Shown: positions 7,683-15,158, counted from the stretch's first letter. The stretch is DNA of 32,946 nt from Pseudomonas lundensis (GCF_002269125.1 NZ_NQKI01000045.1:1-32946), one strand, 5' to 3'. Numbers and translations are program-made. Notes: generated from the sequence alone by a model not told the origin.

Positions 7683-8433
7683 GGTCAACACTCGCCATCA
7701 CATGGCTGGCCAGCTGCCCGCGACGGGGCGTCCCCCACCAGTCGCACTCGGCCATAAACCCCAAATCCGACACACTGTCGCCAAACCCCAGCATCGGCCG
7801 CTTGCCATTCACGGCCTGATCGCGACGAATCCATTCGCGCACAGCTTCGCGTTTTTGCAGCGCCAGCGGCAGAAACGCCAGATTGTTGCCATTGCCATGC
7901 ACATACAACCCGTCCAGCAAGCCCCGCGCCTTGACCTCAGCCAGCACGGTCAGCAGCGCCTCGTCGGTTTCGTTGTTGTGCTTGGTGACCACGTAATGGG
8001 CCAGCCCCTGCTCCTCCACCACCCAACCGCGCAACGAAAAACCCAACTCGGCGCCAATGGCCAAGGTCTGCTCGCTCAGTTGATGCAACCGGGTTTGTTC
8101 CTGCGCCAGCAAGTCGCCCATACGTGCATGCCAGGCGGCGTCCAGCGAACCGTCGGCGGCGAGAATCACGCCACCGTGGGCACACACTGCACCGTGGGCA
8201 AACGGCAACTGCACCCGCTGATAGGCTTCGATGCTGCGCGCCGTCACCGGCACCACATCAGATGTGGCCAACAGCCACTCCACAAAGCTCTTTTGGGTGG
8301 CGTTCATGAAGCCGTTGGGCTGACCGTCCACGTCGAGCGTGGCGGTGAAACGGGGCTCATCGCTCATTTTTCGGGCGGTTTGAAACAGGGTGTCATCGAG
8401 GTCGACGAACACCAGCGGACGATTATTTGTCAT
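7675..8433 (-). CDS. HAD-superfamily hydrolase of Ter module
   Basis: A 252-residue HAD hydrolase of the Cof/sucrose-phosphatase-like type. Motif I is FVDLDDTLF (Asp11, Asp13), motif II is VVPVTARS, and motif IV is GFGDSVSDLGFM near the C-terminus, with a C2-type cap between. HAVCAHGGVILAADG in the middle is typical of the class. Probably removes a phosphate from a small metabolite; substrate unknown. It is the second HAD enzyme in the operon and belongs to a different subclass from the HAD-IB gene, so the two are unlikely to be redundant. Its ATG lies inside the end of the PRTase gene (11-base overlap) and its end overlaps the StiP gene. Confidence 0.83.
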   Translation of the reverse strand: MTNNRPLVFVDLDDTLFQTARKMSDEPRFTATLDVDGQPNGFMNATQKSFVEWLLATSDVVPVTARSIEAYQRVQLPFAHGAVCAHGGVILAADGSLDAAWHARMGDLLAQEQTRLHQLSEQTLAIGAELGFSLRGWVVEEQGLAHYVVTKHNNETDEALLTVLAEVKARGLLDGLYVHGNGNNLAFLPLALQKREAVREWIRRDQAVNGKRPMLGFGDSVSDLGFMAECDWWGTPRRGQLASHVMASVDHA

Positions 8434-9559
8434 CGACGATCACCTGCGCATTCAACGCGCTGACCAGCGCCGGGTCGACGGCCGCGGCCGGCGTTTCACT
8501 GCAAATCAGCACCCGGTCGAATTGGCCAGGGGCAACGTTATACAAAAAGTTGGGAATGCCCAGCCCGTAGTTATCGGAAAAAGACAACGCATGGTCAATG
8601 GCATGGCCCAAGGCAATCGGCGAACGGCTGGTGGAGCTGAAATGCACATCGGCACCCGCCTTTTCCAGGCGCTCGGCCAGCAAAAATGGACGCCAAACAA
8701 ACTCGCTGGTGCCCACGACCAAGACACGTTCGCCGGGCTTGACGTGCAGATCGGGCGCCAGCGTATCGAAGTGTTCGCACGCCCCCATGCGGCCCCAGTC
8801 GCGACGCGGGTCCAGCGACCAGTCACCTTGGGCAACGCTGCCCACTTCAGGCATGTCAGGCAAATCAGCGGCGGGATCTTCGTGGAACGTATAGCGGCCG
8901 TCGAGCAACGAGACACTGGTCACATGCTCGCCCATCGCGTTGCGCACGGCGTCTTGCGACCAATCTGTCAGGGTCGCGGTGACCAGACGCTCAATACGCG
9001 TCAGCCCGGCATCCACCAGCGCTTTGGACAAATTGATAAAGGTATTGCCGGTTGAAGCTTCATCATCCACCAGCACCAGCGAGCGCGCAGTCATCATGCG
9101 CTCTCGGGCGACTGCATCCTGAGGCATGTGCAGTAGATGCGAACTGGCGTGGCTGTGTTCTTCTTCAAAACGGGCAAACAGCTCACCGCCAGTGGGGTGA
9201 CGGGTACTGACCAGGTAGACGGTGTCATCGCGGGTCTGGCTCAAGGCACGATGTACACCGGCGCCTAGACCGACAGCGGTTTCAGCCATTCCGATGACCA
9301 GCACGGGGCCGGGCAAGTCCGCAGGAATTTTGGCCGCAAGGGCGTTGAAACTGTCAGCCATCAATGAAGGGCGCGCCGGTATATGCCGTCCGAGCACGCG
9401 CGAGACAAACAAAAAGGCGCGCTTGGGATTACGACGTTCTGCGAAATTGAAAAGGGCCTGTGGGTCAAAGGTCGATGTATTGACCTCCACCTCCAGGCGA
9501 CCGCGCTTCAAGTGTGCGTGCAAAGCCTTGAAGCCGGTCGGGGAGTTACCGCTGTTCAT
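8423..9559 (-). CDS. Phosphoribosyltransferase with TRSP domain (Ter module)
   Basis: A 378-residue two-domain protein. The N-terminal ~200 residues form a type I PRTase fold with a textbook PRPP-binding motif LVLVDDEASTGNTFIN (161-176) and GMAETAVGLGAGV earlier. The C-terminal domain contains FSSTSRSPIALG (about 307-318), the TSRSP signature that gives the TRSP domain its name. This pairing (PRTase_2 plus TRSP) is specific to Ter-associated biosynthetic clusters. It is expected to join or cleave a base-like group and PRPP. The ATG has only a weak ribosome site (AGGT about 11 bases upstream). It follows the TerD-protease gene by 76 bases and overlaps the HAD gene. Confidence 0.87.
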   Translation of the reverse strand: MNSGNSPTGFKALHAHLKRGRLEVEVNTSTFDPQALFNFAERRNPKRAFLFVSRVLGRHIPARPSLMADSFNALAAKIPADLPGPVLVIGMAETAVGLGAGVHRALSQTRDDTVYLVSTRHPTGGELFARFEEEHSHASSHLLHMPQDAVARERMMTARSLVLVDDEASTGNTFINLSKALVDAGLTRIERLVTATLTDWSQDAVRNAMGEHVTSVSLLDGRYTFHEDPAADLPDMPEVGSVAQGDWSLDPRRDWGRMGACEHFDTLAPDLHVKPGERVLVVGTSEFVWRPFLLAERLEKAGADVHFSSTSRSPIALGHAIDHALSFSDNYGLGIPNFLYNVAPGQFDRVLICSETPAAAVDPALVSALNAQVIVDDK

Positions 9560-9635
9560 TGAAATTAATTACCTGGAAATACAAAAAAGTGAGAGACGAT
9601 TCGCCAGTCAACGGGTTAAGACAAGCGCGAAATCG

Positions 9636-10775
9636 TTACTGGAGATGGCTGGCGTCTATCCGCCATAAACCCGATTGCGCAGCACGGACCAGCTCGGGTG
9701 TGCTCAACGAGCGCTCACTGCGGCCGCGCTGTGCGGGCACGCGGGCGGCTTCGAGAAACGCCAGTACCAGCGCCGTTTTCACGGCAAAGTTCATGTTCTG
9801 CGCATCTGCCATGCTGGAGGTGACCAACCCGCCCACCAGGCCATACTGGTCAAACACCGGGCTGCCGCTGGAGCCAGGCTGAATCGGTGCGGTGAACTGC
9901 ATCAGGCTGGCATCATCGCGCAGACCGAACAGCCCTGATACCACACCTTGGGAGACTTGCACCCCGCCGCCCGCCAGCCCGGCCAACGGAAAGCCCAATG
10001 TGACGACGCTTTCACCCAGCTCGCAGCCGATGCCATCCCGAAAAGTCACCGGGCTGAAAGGCGGCGCACCACTGACCCGCAGCAGCGCCAGATCATTCTT
10101 GCGATCCACCACCACGGCTTCTGCCTGAAAACGGCCCTCGAACGAGTCGATGGACAAATGGTTCAGGCCTTCAATCACGTGGGCGCACGTCAGAATATGC
10201 TGCGCGCTGACCGCAAATCCGGTGCCGGTAGCGCTATGCCGCGCCTCACTGTCGTGGGTATCGGCGCTGACCCGCTGGGGGTGGCGATCATCCAGATCAA
10301 TGCCCAGGCGTCGGGCAAACGCGCTCAAACCGTAAGCCGATGCTTCAGCCAACGCGCGAAGCTTCCATTGATCCTGACGCCGGTACACCTCGGCAATCAC
10401 CATCGCACTGTCGCCGTAGTCAGCCAGCGACAGACCATGCTCGATCTGATCCTCGGCTTTAAGCTCAAATGAACCCAGCTCACGCAGTGGCCCCAGTGCG
10501 CCGTACACATACAACACCAGCAGCACGCGCGTGCACGTGGCGGGCAGTTGATCCAGCGCCAAACCAAACCGGGCCAGCCCACAGGTGTCATGCCAGTGCA
10601 CCCAGGGCTGCGGTTGATGCAGCAGCGCAGGTTCGCCCACCAGACGACGCTGGTCATCCAGCGCCAGCAAGGCCAGACCGGCGTAATCACCCAACGCACC
10701 GGCCCGCGCGCTTACAAGGGTCAATTCACTGCGCACTGACTGCAGAGGCGCGTTGCCTCCCGGCATCAATTTCAT
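9636..10775 (-). CDS. TerD-like/trypsin-like serine protease fusion
   Basis: A 379-residue fusion. Residues ~1-160 form a divergent TerD-like domain: the C-terminal block DSAMVIAEVYRRQDQWKLRALAEASAYGLSAF aligns with TerD, but the DLDAS and GDDE calcium motifs are missing. Residues ~180-355 form a trypsin-like protease with an intact catalytic triad: His199 in TCAHV, Asp228 in KNDLALL, Ser303 in PGSSGSPV. There is no signal peptide, so it should act in the cytoplasm. It may process a Ter component, an effector or a phage protein; this is inference. AAGGAAG precedes the ATG. It lies between the ATP-grasp gene (42 bases upstream) and the PRTase gene. Confidence 0.87.
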   Translation of the reverse strand: MKLMPGGNAPLQSVRSELTLVSARAGALGDYAGLALLALDDQRRLVGEPALLHQPQPWVHWHDTCGLARFGLALDQLPATCTRVLLVLYVYGALGPLRELGSFELKAEDQIEHGLSLADYGDSAMVIAEVYRRQDQWKLRALAEASAYGLSAFARRLGIDLDDRHPQRVSADTHDSEARHSATGTGFAVSAQHILTCAHVIEGLNHLSIDSFEGRFQAEAVVVDRKNDLALLRVSGAPPFSPVTFRDGIGCELGESVVTLGFPLAGLAGGGVQVSQGVVSGLFGLRDDASLMQFTAPIQPGSSGSPVFDQYGLVGGLVTSSMADAQNMNFAVKTALVLAFLEAARVPAQRGRSERSLSTPELVRAAQSGLWRIDASHLQ

Positions 10776-10817
10776 CTTCCTTGATTCCCCTGTGCCAGTA
10801 CGCTTAATGAGAGGCGC

Positions 10818-11831
10818 TCACCTTAACAGCTCTTCCCCACGAACCGAAACGGCCACCGTAATGGCCTTGACCTGCACATCGTCACGCCATACGCCCAATG
10901 GTTGCGGCAGATTCAGACGTCGGGTAGCGAAAATGCCTGGCAGGTTGACGCCGGTTTCTCGGGTGTAACCGATGCCGCCCGAATAGCGCAGATTGATCTC
11001 CAGCAAATGCGGTTGGCCATTGGCGTCATCACGGGTTTGCACATTGACGATGCCATCGCAGCCGAAATGCTCAGCCGCCCTGACCGCCAGTTGTACCGCG
11101 GCACTGTCGCGCTCGAACGATTGCATCAGGCCTTGCTTGCGCCGCCCGACGAACGCCACGGCTTTGCCCGCTTCGCACACCATGTCCACCGAACACTCAC
11201 TGCCCGGCATGTAAGGCATCACCAGTAGCGGCTTGGGCTGCCCGGACTGGCCATACGCTTGCGCGAAGACACTCAGGTTCACTTCGTGAGAATCGGCGTT
11301 GGCGAAGCTTCGAAACGGGTCGACTTCTTCCGACACGCGCCAGAACCCTTGGCCATAAATACCGCGCGTGGGCTTCACACACACCGGCCCTTCACGGGAC
11401 AACTCGTCGTAGGCGCGCTCCAGCTCGGCTTGCGTGTGCACGGTGATTGCGGGGATACAGGCCAATCCGGCCGCCGATGCATCGCGGGTGAACACCGACT
11501 TGTCGTCCACCCGTTCGAAGGTGTCGAGGCTCAGTGCACCCGTCACCAATTCCAAACCGGCGCGCTCAAAATCGGCGCGATGCGCTTCATATACGTGCCC
11601 CACCCGCCCGGCCAGCACCACCTTGATGCCATGGGCGCACGCGCTTTCGATCACCCAGGCAACGCGCGCCTCATTGTCTTGTGGCTCGCGCAAGGCCACG
11701 TCCGCCAGCCCGGTAATCTCGGGACGGCTTTGGCGATGCGAGGCCAGAATTTGAACACGTTCGGGCAGCGCCGCACGGGCGCCCGCAATGACGTCGCGCT
11801 GGCTGGATTGCCCTTCAAGAAACCAGATCAT
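10818..11831 (-). CDS. ATP-grasp ligase of Ter module
   Basis: A 337-residue ATP-grasp enzyme of the type found with ter operons. A Rossmann-like pre-domain (MIWFLEGQSSQRDV..., with VVLAGRVGHVYEAHR) is followed by the ATP-binding lobes: GPVCVKPTRGIYGQGFWRV and LLVMPYMPGSECSVDMV. The Mg-ATP site HLLEINLRYSGGIGYT has the expected Glu-x-Asn-x-Arg. Such enzymes couple ATP hydrolysis to joining a carboxylate with an amine or thiol. It is the first gene of the 13-gene operon, and a candidate promoter lies just upstream. The ATG at 11831 is chosen because AAGG sits six bases before it; an in-frame ATG at 11837 and GTG at 11849 lack a spaced ribosome site. Confidence 0.87.
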   Translation of the reverse strand: MIWFLEGQSSQRDVIAGARAALPERVQILASHRQSRPEITGLADVALREPQDNEARVAWVIESACAHGIKVVLAGRVGHVYEAHRADFERAGLELVTGALSLDTFERVDDKSVFTRDASAAGLACIPAITVHTQAELERAYDELSREGPVCVKPTRGIYGQGFWRVSEEVDPFRSFANADSHEVNLSVFAQAYGQSGQPKPLLVMPYMPGSECSVDMVCEAGKAVAFVGRRKQGLMQSFERDSAAVQLAVRAAEHFGCDGIVNVQTRDDANGQPHLLEINLRYSGGIGYTRETGVNLPGIFATRRLNLPQPLGVWRDDVQVKAITVAVSVRGEELLR

Positions 11832-11876
11832 GGACATCCTTAAGTACACAGGGAGGAAAGAGACACTAAGCGCGGA

Positions 11877-11904
11877 ATTCTACGCCAGCTCACTTCAATT
11901 TGAA
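11877..11904 (-). promoter_or_regulatory. Candidate sigma-70 promoter of the ter operon
   Basis: On the minus strand TTCAAA (11899-11904) and TAGAAT (11877-11882) are separated by 16 bases, matching 4/6 and 5/6 of the -35 and -10 consensus. This would give a leader of about 40 bases before the ATP-grasp ATG. It is a by-eye prediction. Confidence 0.35.
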
Positions 11905-12018
11905 CGCAACTGAACAGTGCTATTGAAATGCCACTACCGCGCATGCTCCAATTGCCGCCCTTTTTTGAAACATTCGGCATTAATTGGCTCTGACCGGCTC
12001 ATATGCGGTCGTCGATTG

Positions 12019-12045
12019 GCATTAAACCTGTTCAGGTTTAAATGC
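12019..12045. promoter_or_regulatory. Inverted repeat between ter operon and TM2 gene
   Basis: TTAAACCTG and CAGGTTTAA (12022-12041) are perfect 9-base arms around TT. Adding flanking GCA/ATGC extends the symmetry to about 12 bases with one base of slippage. It lies in the 292-base divergent region between the ATP-grasp and TM2 genes, about 80 bases before the TM2 start. A regulator operator is likely; no regulator gene for it is recognised in the window. Confidence 0.45.
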
Positions 12046-12123
12046 GCCGTTTGCCCGGAACAGACTTAGCAGCAACTCATCTATCTATCCCTCGCATAGA
12101 GAGGGGAAAACAAGGAGCAGTAC

Positions 12124-12567
12124 ATGAAAGGCAAGGTTCTTGAGTTCAACTCGGCAAGTCGCACCGGCACCATCTCCGCGGATGACGGCAACCGTTACGC
12201 GTTCAGCGTAGATCAGTGGAAAAGCGCGGTACTGCCAAAGGCTGGCAGCCGTGTGGATTTTTCCGCCAATGCCAACAACGCCGAAGCAATCTTCCTGGAT
12301 GGCCCTGCCGCGTCGGGCAACTCGAAGAAAATCCCGGCAGCCCTGCTGGCGTTTTTCCTGGGTGCATTTGGCGCGCACAAGTTCTATCTGGGCTACAACG
12401 CCCAGGGCATCATCATGCTGCTGGTGTTCCTGTTCGGCTTCATCCTGTTGGGTGTTCCTTCGATGATTATCGGCCTGATCGCCTTCATTGAATTCATCAT
12501 CTACCTGACCAAGACCGACGAAGACTTCGAACAGACCTACGTGGTCGGTCGCAAGCCCTGGTTCTAA
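12124..12567 (+). CDS. TM2-domain membrane protein with OB/cold-shock-like N-terminus
   Basis: A 147-residue protein. Residues 1-58 (MKGKVLEFNSASRTGTISADDGNRYAF...) look like a small OB or cold-shock-type beta barrel, compare the GxVxxFN...GxI pattern. Residues ~68-127 form a TM2 domain: KKIPAALLAFFLGAFGAHKFYLGY, then a glycine-containing hydrophobic hairpin. It has two membrane segments and no signal peptide. Biochemical function of TM2 proteins is unknown. AAGGAG (12112-12117) precedes the ATG. It is divergent from the ter operon and could share its control region. A weak 5-base hairpin with TTTT follows the stop (12566-12583). Confidence 0.8.
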   Translation: MKGKVLEFNSASRTGTISADDGNRYAFSVDQWKSAVLPKAGSRVDFSANANNAEAIFLDGPAASGNSKKIPAALLAFFLGAFGAHKFYLGYNAQGIIMLLVFLFGFILLGVPSMIIGLIAFIEFIIYLTKTDEDFEQTYVVGRKPWF

Positions 12568-12769
12568 GCCAACAGGCTTTTCCTCTGTCGCCGCTGACGA
12601 GCGGCGCAGCGGGTGCAGTACGTGCAGCGCCCGGCCAACCCGCAGCGCTGCGTGTATTGAGTCCGCCGCGACAATGATCCACAGCAATAGATCCTGACTT
12701 GGCGTGGCCGTTCGCGGCCAATTGGCTACGCTCCACTGACGCTGTATTTAACCCGTCAAGGAGCCTGAC
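12568..12769 (+). other. Intergenic region with small hairpins
   Basis: No gene is seen. A weak terminator-like hairpin covers the TM2 stop (AAGCC pairs with GGCTT, then TT). A second GC-rich hairpin, GCCGCT pairing with AGCGGC, lies around 12590-12605 without a T run. A third possible stem involves TTGGC(12699 region) and GCCAA. A good ribosome site, AAGGAG, ends the region. Confidence 0.35.
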
Positions 12770-13279
12770 ATGACCATTAACGTCACCAGTAAAACCCTGA
12801 GCGCGTATAACGCGCAGTTGGCCTTTAACACGGCCACGGCCTATTTGAGTCAATCCGGGCTTGCCGACTATTTGATCAAACAGCTCGAGAAACAAGATCA
12901 AGTGCAGCTCTCGATTGAGGTCAGTGGCGACCCCGCCCACGCCAATGAAAATGCGTCGGATGACGGCAAAATCTTCTGGAGCCTGCGCAGTGACGCTTTG
13001 TACAGCGACGAAGCGAGCGATGTTTCATCCTTGCTGGACAAAGCCCCCGCCGAGCGAAAACCTTACATCGCCAGCCACCTGAACCTGCTGCACGTGCTGG
13101 CTCTGGCCTGCGAGCAACTCAACAACCACCTCAACTTTCGCGATGCCGACGCTACATGGCCCTGGCTGGACGAGACGACGCTCAGCGCCAGCGATATTGA
13201 AAACTTCGTCGCCCGTGAACTGTTAGACCAATCTTGGCCTGCTGACCAGAATTGGGACCGTGTGCTCAAAGACTCGTAA
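12770..13279 (+). CDS. Hypothetical protein
   Basis: A 169-residue soluble protein I do not recognise. It lacks a signal peptide or membrane segment. It is acidic, with a mixed N-terminal part (INVTSKTLSAYNAQLAFNTATAYLSQSGLADYLIKQLEK), a GDPAHANENASDDG loop, and a mostly helical C-terminal half rich in Leu and Asp. No catalytic motif is obvious. AAGGAG (12758-12763) is well spaced before the ATG, which supports expression. It converges with the lysozyme gene, whose end is only 10 bases away. Its frame, length and ribosome site make it a real gene; its job is unknown. Confidence 0.72.
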   Translation: MTINVTSKTLSAYNAQLAFNTATAYLSQSGLADYLIKQLEKQDQVQLSIEVSGDPAHANENASDDGKIFWSLRSDALYSDEASDVSSLLDKAPAERKPYIASHLNLLHVLALACEQLNNHLNFRDADATWPWLDETTLSASDIENFVARELLDQSWPADQNWDRVLKDS

Positions 13280-13289
13280 GGCTCCCGCC

Positions 13290-13844
13290 TCACGCCAGCG
13301 CGGCCTTGAGTAACGCCGCTTCGCGCTGGCGCCGCGAGGGATAGCGATCACCGAACCGGTTCAACGTGACCCAAGCGCCCGGCCAGTCCCCATGGACGAC
13401 TTGCTGCCAAAAGTGGGGGGTGCGACGCGCCAGATTCCCGTACTGGAAAGCCACCGAGGCAATCACGGTTTGCATGGCGCCGGGCAACGCAGTGAAATCC
13501 ACCCCGCTGGCGGCCAGGTAATCACGCGCCAGCGTTGCAATAAATGGTTGCTTGAACGCTTGATCCAGCTGCTGCGCTTGCACGGCACTGATCTGCAACG
13601 GCTGTTTTCGCAAGACCTCAACGGCTGCAGCGCCCTTCACGCCCACATAAGGTGTAAGCAACTGTTGCAGCTCACATGACAACCCTAGTGCCGCCAAATC
13701 GCTTGCCTGACGCTGGCCCAAATCAAAACCGGTGGCCAGGGTCACCCCGCTGCGGCTGTGGATAACGTCCGGCACATAGCCCTGGGTGACGCACGCGCCT
13801 TCCAGGCGGGCAATAAACGAGAAATCGATGGCGAATCCGGACAT
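13290..13844 (-). CDS. Pesticin/T4-type lysozyme-like muramidase
   Basis: A 184-residue protein resembling the pesticin C-terminal (T4-lysozyme-like) muramidase domain. The N-terminal catalytic glutamate lies in FIARLEG (Glu15). VTLATGFDLGQ follows, with Thr35 and Asp41 spaced like the Thr and Asp of pesticin. The C-terminal half has VIASVAFQYGNLARRTPHFWQQVVHGDWPGAW, typical of these lysozymes. It would cleave the glycan of peptidoglycan. It has no signal peptide, and no holin, spanin or immunity gene is adjacent, so export is unexplained. AAGGAA precedes the ATG. Divergent from the Mor-like gene. Phage or bacteriocin origin is plausible. Confidence 0.78.
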   Translation of the reverse strand: MSGFAIDFSFIARLEGACVTQGYVPDVIHSRSGVTLATGFDLGQRQASDLAALGLSCELQQLLTPYVGVKGAAAVEVLRKQPLQISAVQAQQLDQAFKQPFIATLARDYLAASGVDFTALPGAMQTVIASVAFQYGNLARRTPHFWQQVVHGDWPGAWVTLNRFGDRYPSRRQREAALLKAALA

Positions 13845-13885
13845 GACGTTTTCCTTGAACCCTAGGGGAAAACGCAGTGCACCAC

Positions 13886-13910
13886 CCAGGTGACACCCGA
13901 TGTCACTTGG
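13886..13910. promoter_or_regulatory. Inverted repeat upstream of lysozyme and Mor-like gene
   Basis: CCAGGTGACA (13886-13895) and TGTCACTTGG (13901-13910) form 10-base arms with one mismatch and a 5-base spacer. It lies in the 165-base divergent region, 42 bases before the lysozyme start and 100 before the Mor-like start. Mor-family activators bind interrupted dyads, so this is a candidate site for the adjacent regulator, by inference. Confidence 0.5.
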
Positions 13911-14009
13911 TAATAATTCCTATCTGCAAGGGGTGTATTTCCTACTTATAAGGGGGTGGCACGCGTCCTTAGTATCCAAATGGACACTTAAGATTCCAAG
14001 GACCGAACA

Positions 14010-14393
14010 ATGGACGTCAACGACCTCAACCTGGTCAACATTCGCCAACTGCCCCACTCGTTGCAAGCGCTCATCGACTGCGTGGGGCTGGAGCATGCTT
14101 ACACACTGACCTGCGCGTTTGGCGGAAGGCCCAAGTACATCCCCAAACACGCCGAACGTACGTCGCTGTCGCAGATTTTGCCGCCCGATGCGCTGGGCGC
14201 CCTGATCAAGCGTTTTGCCGGGCTGGCGCTGGAAATCCCCAAGGCCGATCACTTTTGCCGCCAGATCCGTAATCAGCATATCCAGCAGGAAACCTGCCAA
14301 GGCCTGTCGCGCAGCAGGCTGGCGGACAAATACGGTTTGAGCCTGCGCCAGATCGGCAATATCCGGCGCCTTGAAAGCCCCACTACATGGTAA
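14010..14393 (+). CDS. Mor-family (Mu-type) transcription activator
   Basis: A 127-residue DNA-binding protein resembling the Mor/C activators of phage Mu. The N-terminal dimerisation part (NIRQLPHSLQALIDCVGLEHAYTL) and the linker AFGGRPKYIPKHAER are family features. The C-terminal helix-turn-helix is GLSRSRLADKYGLSLRQIGNIRRL (about 98-121). Mor activates middle phage promoters that lack a good -35. It probably controls the lysozyme or DUF2589 genes beside it. The start has only a weak ribosome site (AAGGA about 10 bases upstream, 14000-14004). Many bacterial genomes keep domesticated Mor-like genes outside prophages; no other Mu-like gene is visible here. Confidence 0.82.
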   Translation: MDVNDLNLVNIRQLPHSLQALIDCVGLEHAYTLTCAFGGRPKYIPKHAERTSLSQILPPDALGALIKRFAGLALEIPKADHFCRQIRNQHIQQETCQGLSRSRLADKYGLSLRQIGNIRRLESPTTW

Positions 14394-14474
14394 TCGGTTC
14401 CTGCTGAATGGCTCCAGGGCGAGCCCATAAAGTGACAGTGCGCACCCTCGCGCAACTCAATACGGAGATTGACC

Positions 14475-15122
14475 ATGTCACACATCGATTCAGGCCTTAT
14501 TGGCTCGGTGATCAACGCATTGCCGCTGGACCGCATGATTGCCGGCCCGCTGCAGGCCATGATTCAGGCTCAGGTGCAGGCCAGCAAGTCGTATGCCGAC
14601 TTCCTCATGGGCGTGTGCATTCAGGATGGCAAAGCCGTTTCGGTACAGTTTGATTACGACGAAACACTGGTGGACGACCAGGGCGTCTACAAGGGAACCG
14701 TCACCAAGCAGATGCGCATCCCGCTGTTGGCGGCGATCAGTCACCCGAACATCACCATTGAAGAAGGCAACATCGATTTCGAGCTGACCATCAGCCAACA
14801 AGCCGAAAGCGCTCGCGAAACCAGTGCCGAAGGCAGCTTTGCCGCCTCGATGGGTTGGGGGCCATTCAATGTCTCGATCAAGGGCTCAGCCAGCCACAAA
14901 GCGTCACAAACCCGCAAAACCGACACCCGGGCGCGTTATGCGATCAGTACCAAGGTGGTACGTCAGGACCCGCCTGAAGCGCTGATGCGCGTGATCGACT
15001 TCCTCACCGATGCTGCCACCAAGCCCATCGTCATGCCGAATGCGACTGCGCAACATCTGGATGCCCTGCCGACCGCTGGCGTGCTGCCAGCGCCGGGAGC
15101 CGCCGCAACAGACCCGACCTAA
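14475..15122 (+). CDS. DUF2589 family protein
   Basis: A 215-residue DUF2589-family protein of unknown function. The N-terminal hydrophobic/amphipathic part (PLDRMIAGPLQAMIQAQVQASKSYADFLMGV) and the later RIPLLAAISHPNITIEEGNIDFELTISQ and QTRKTDTRARYAISTKVVRQDPPEALMRVIDFL blocks are shared with the next gene. A glycine/serine-rich segment (EGSFAASMGWGPFNVSIKGSASHKASQ) sits in the middle. The tail is Ala/Pro-rich. No signal peptide or catalytic motif is seen. The ATG at 14475 follows GGAG with seven bases between; a TTG two codons earlier is less likely. It probably shares an mRNA with the Mor-like gene (81 bases upstream). Confidence 0.75.
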   Translation: MSHIDSGLIGSVINALPLDRMIAGPLQAMIQAQVQASKSYADFLMGVCIQDGKAVSVQFDYDETLVDDQGVYKGTVTKQMRIPLLAAISHPNITIEEGNIDFELTISQQAESARETSAEGSFAASMGWGPFNVSIKGSASHKASQTRKTDTRARYAISTKVVRQDPPEALMRVIDFLTDAATKPIVMPNATAQHLDALPTAGVLPAPGAAATDPT

Positions 15123-15134
15123 CCCAGCCCACGT

Positions 15135-15158
15135 GACCCCGTTCCTGGCAACGGGGTC
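15135..15158 (+). other. Hairpin between the two DUF2589 genes
   Basis: GACCCCGTT and AACGGGGTC are perfect 9-base arms around a 6-base loop, 12 bases after the first DUF2589 stop. No T run follows, so it may be a partial terminator or an mRNA-processing/stability element rather than a full stop. Confidence 0.5.

Noticed and set aside
12085..12687. Minus-strand 200-codon frame opposite the TM2 gene
   Set aside because: No family features; the TM2 gene on the plus strand has a good ribosome site and domain pattern.
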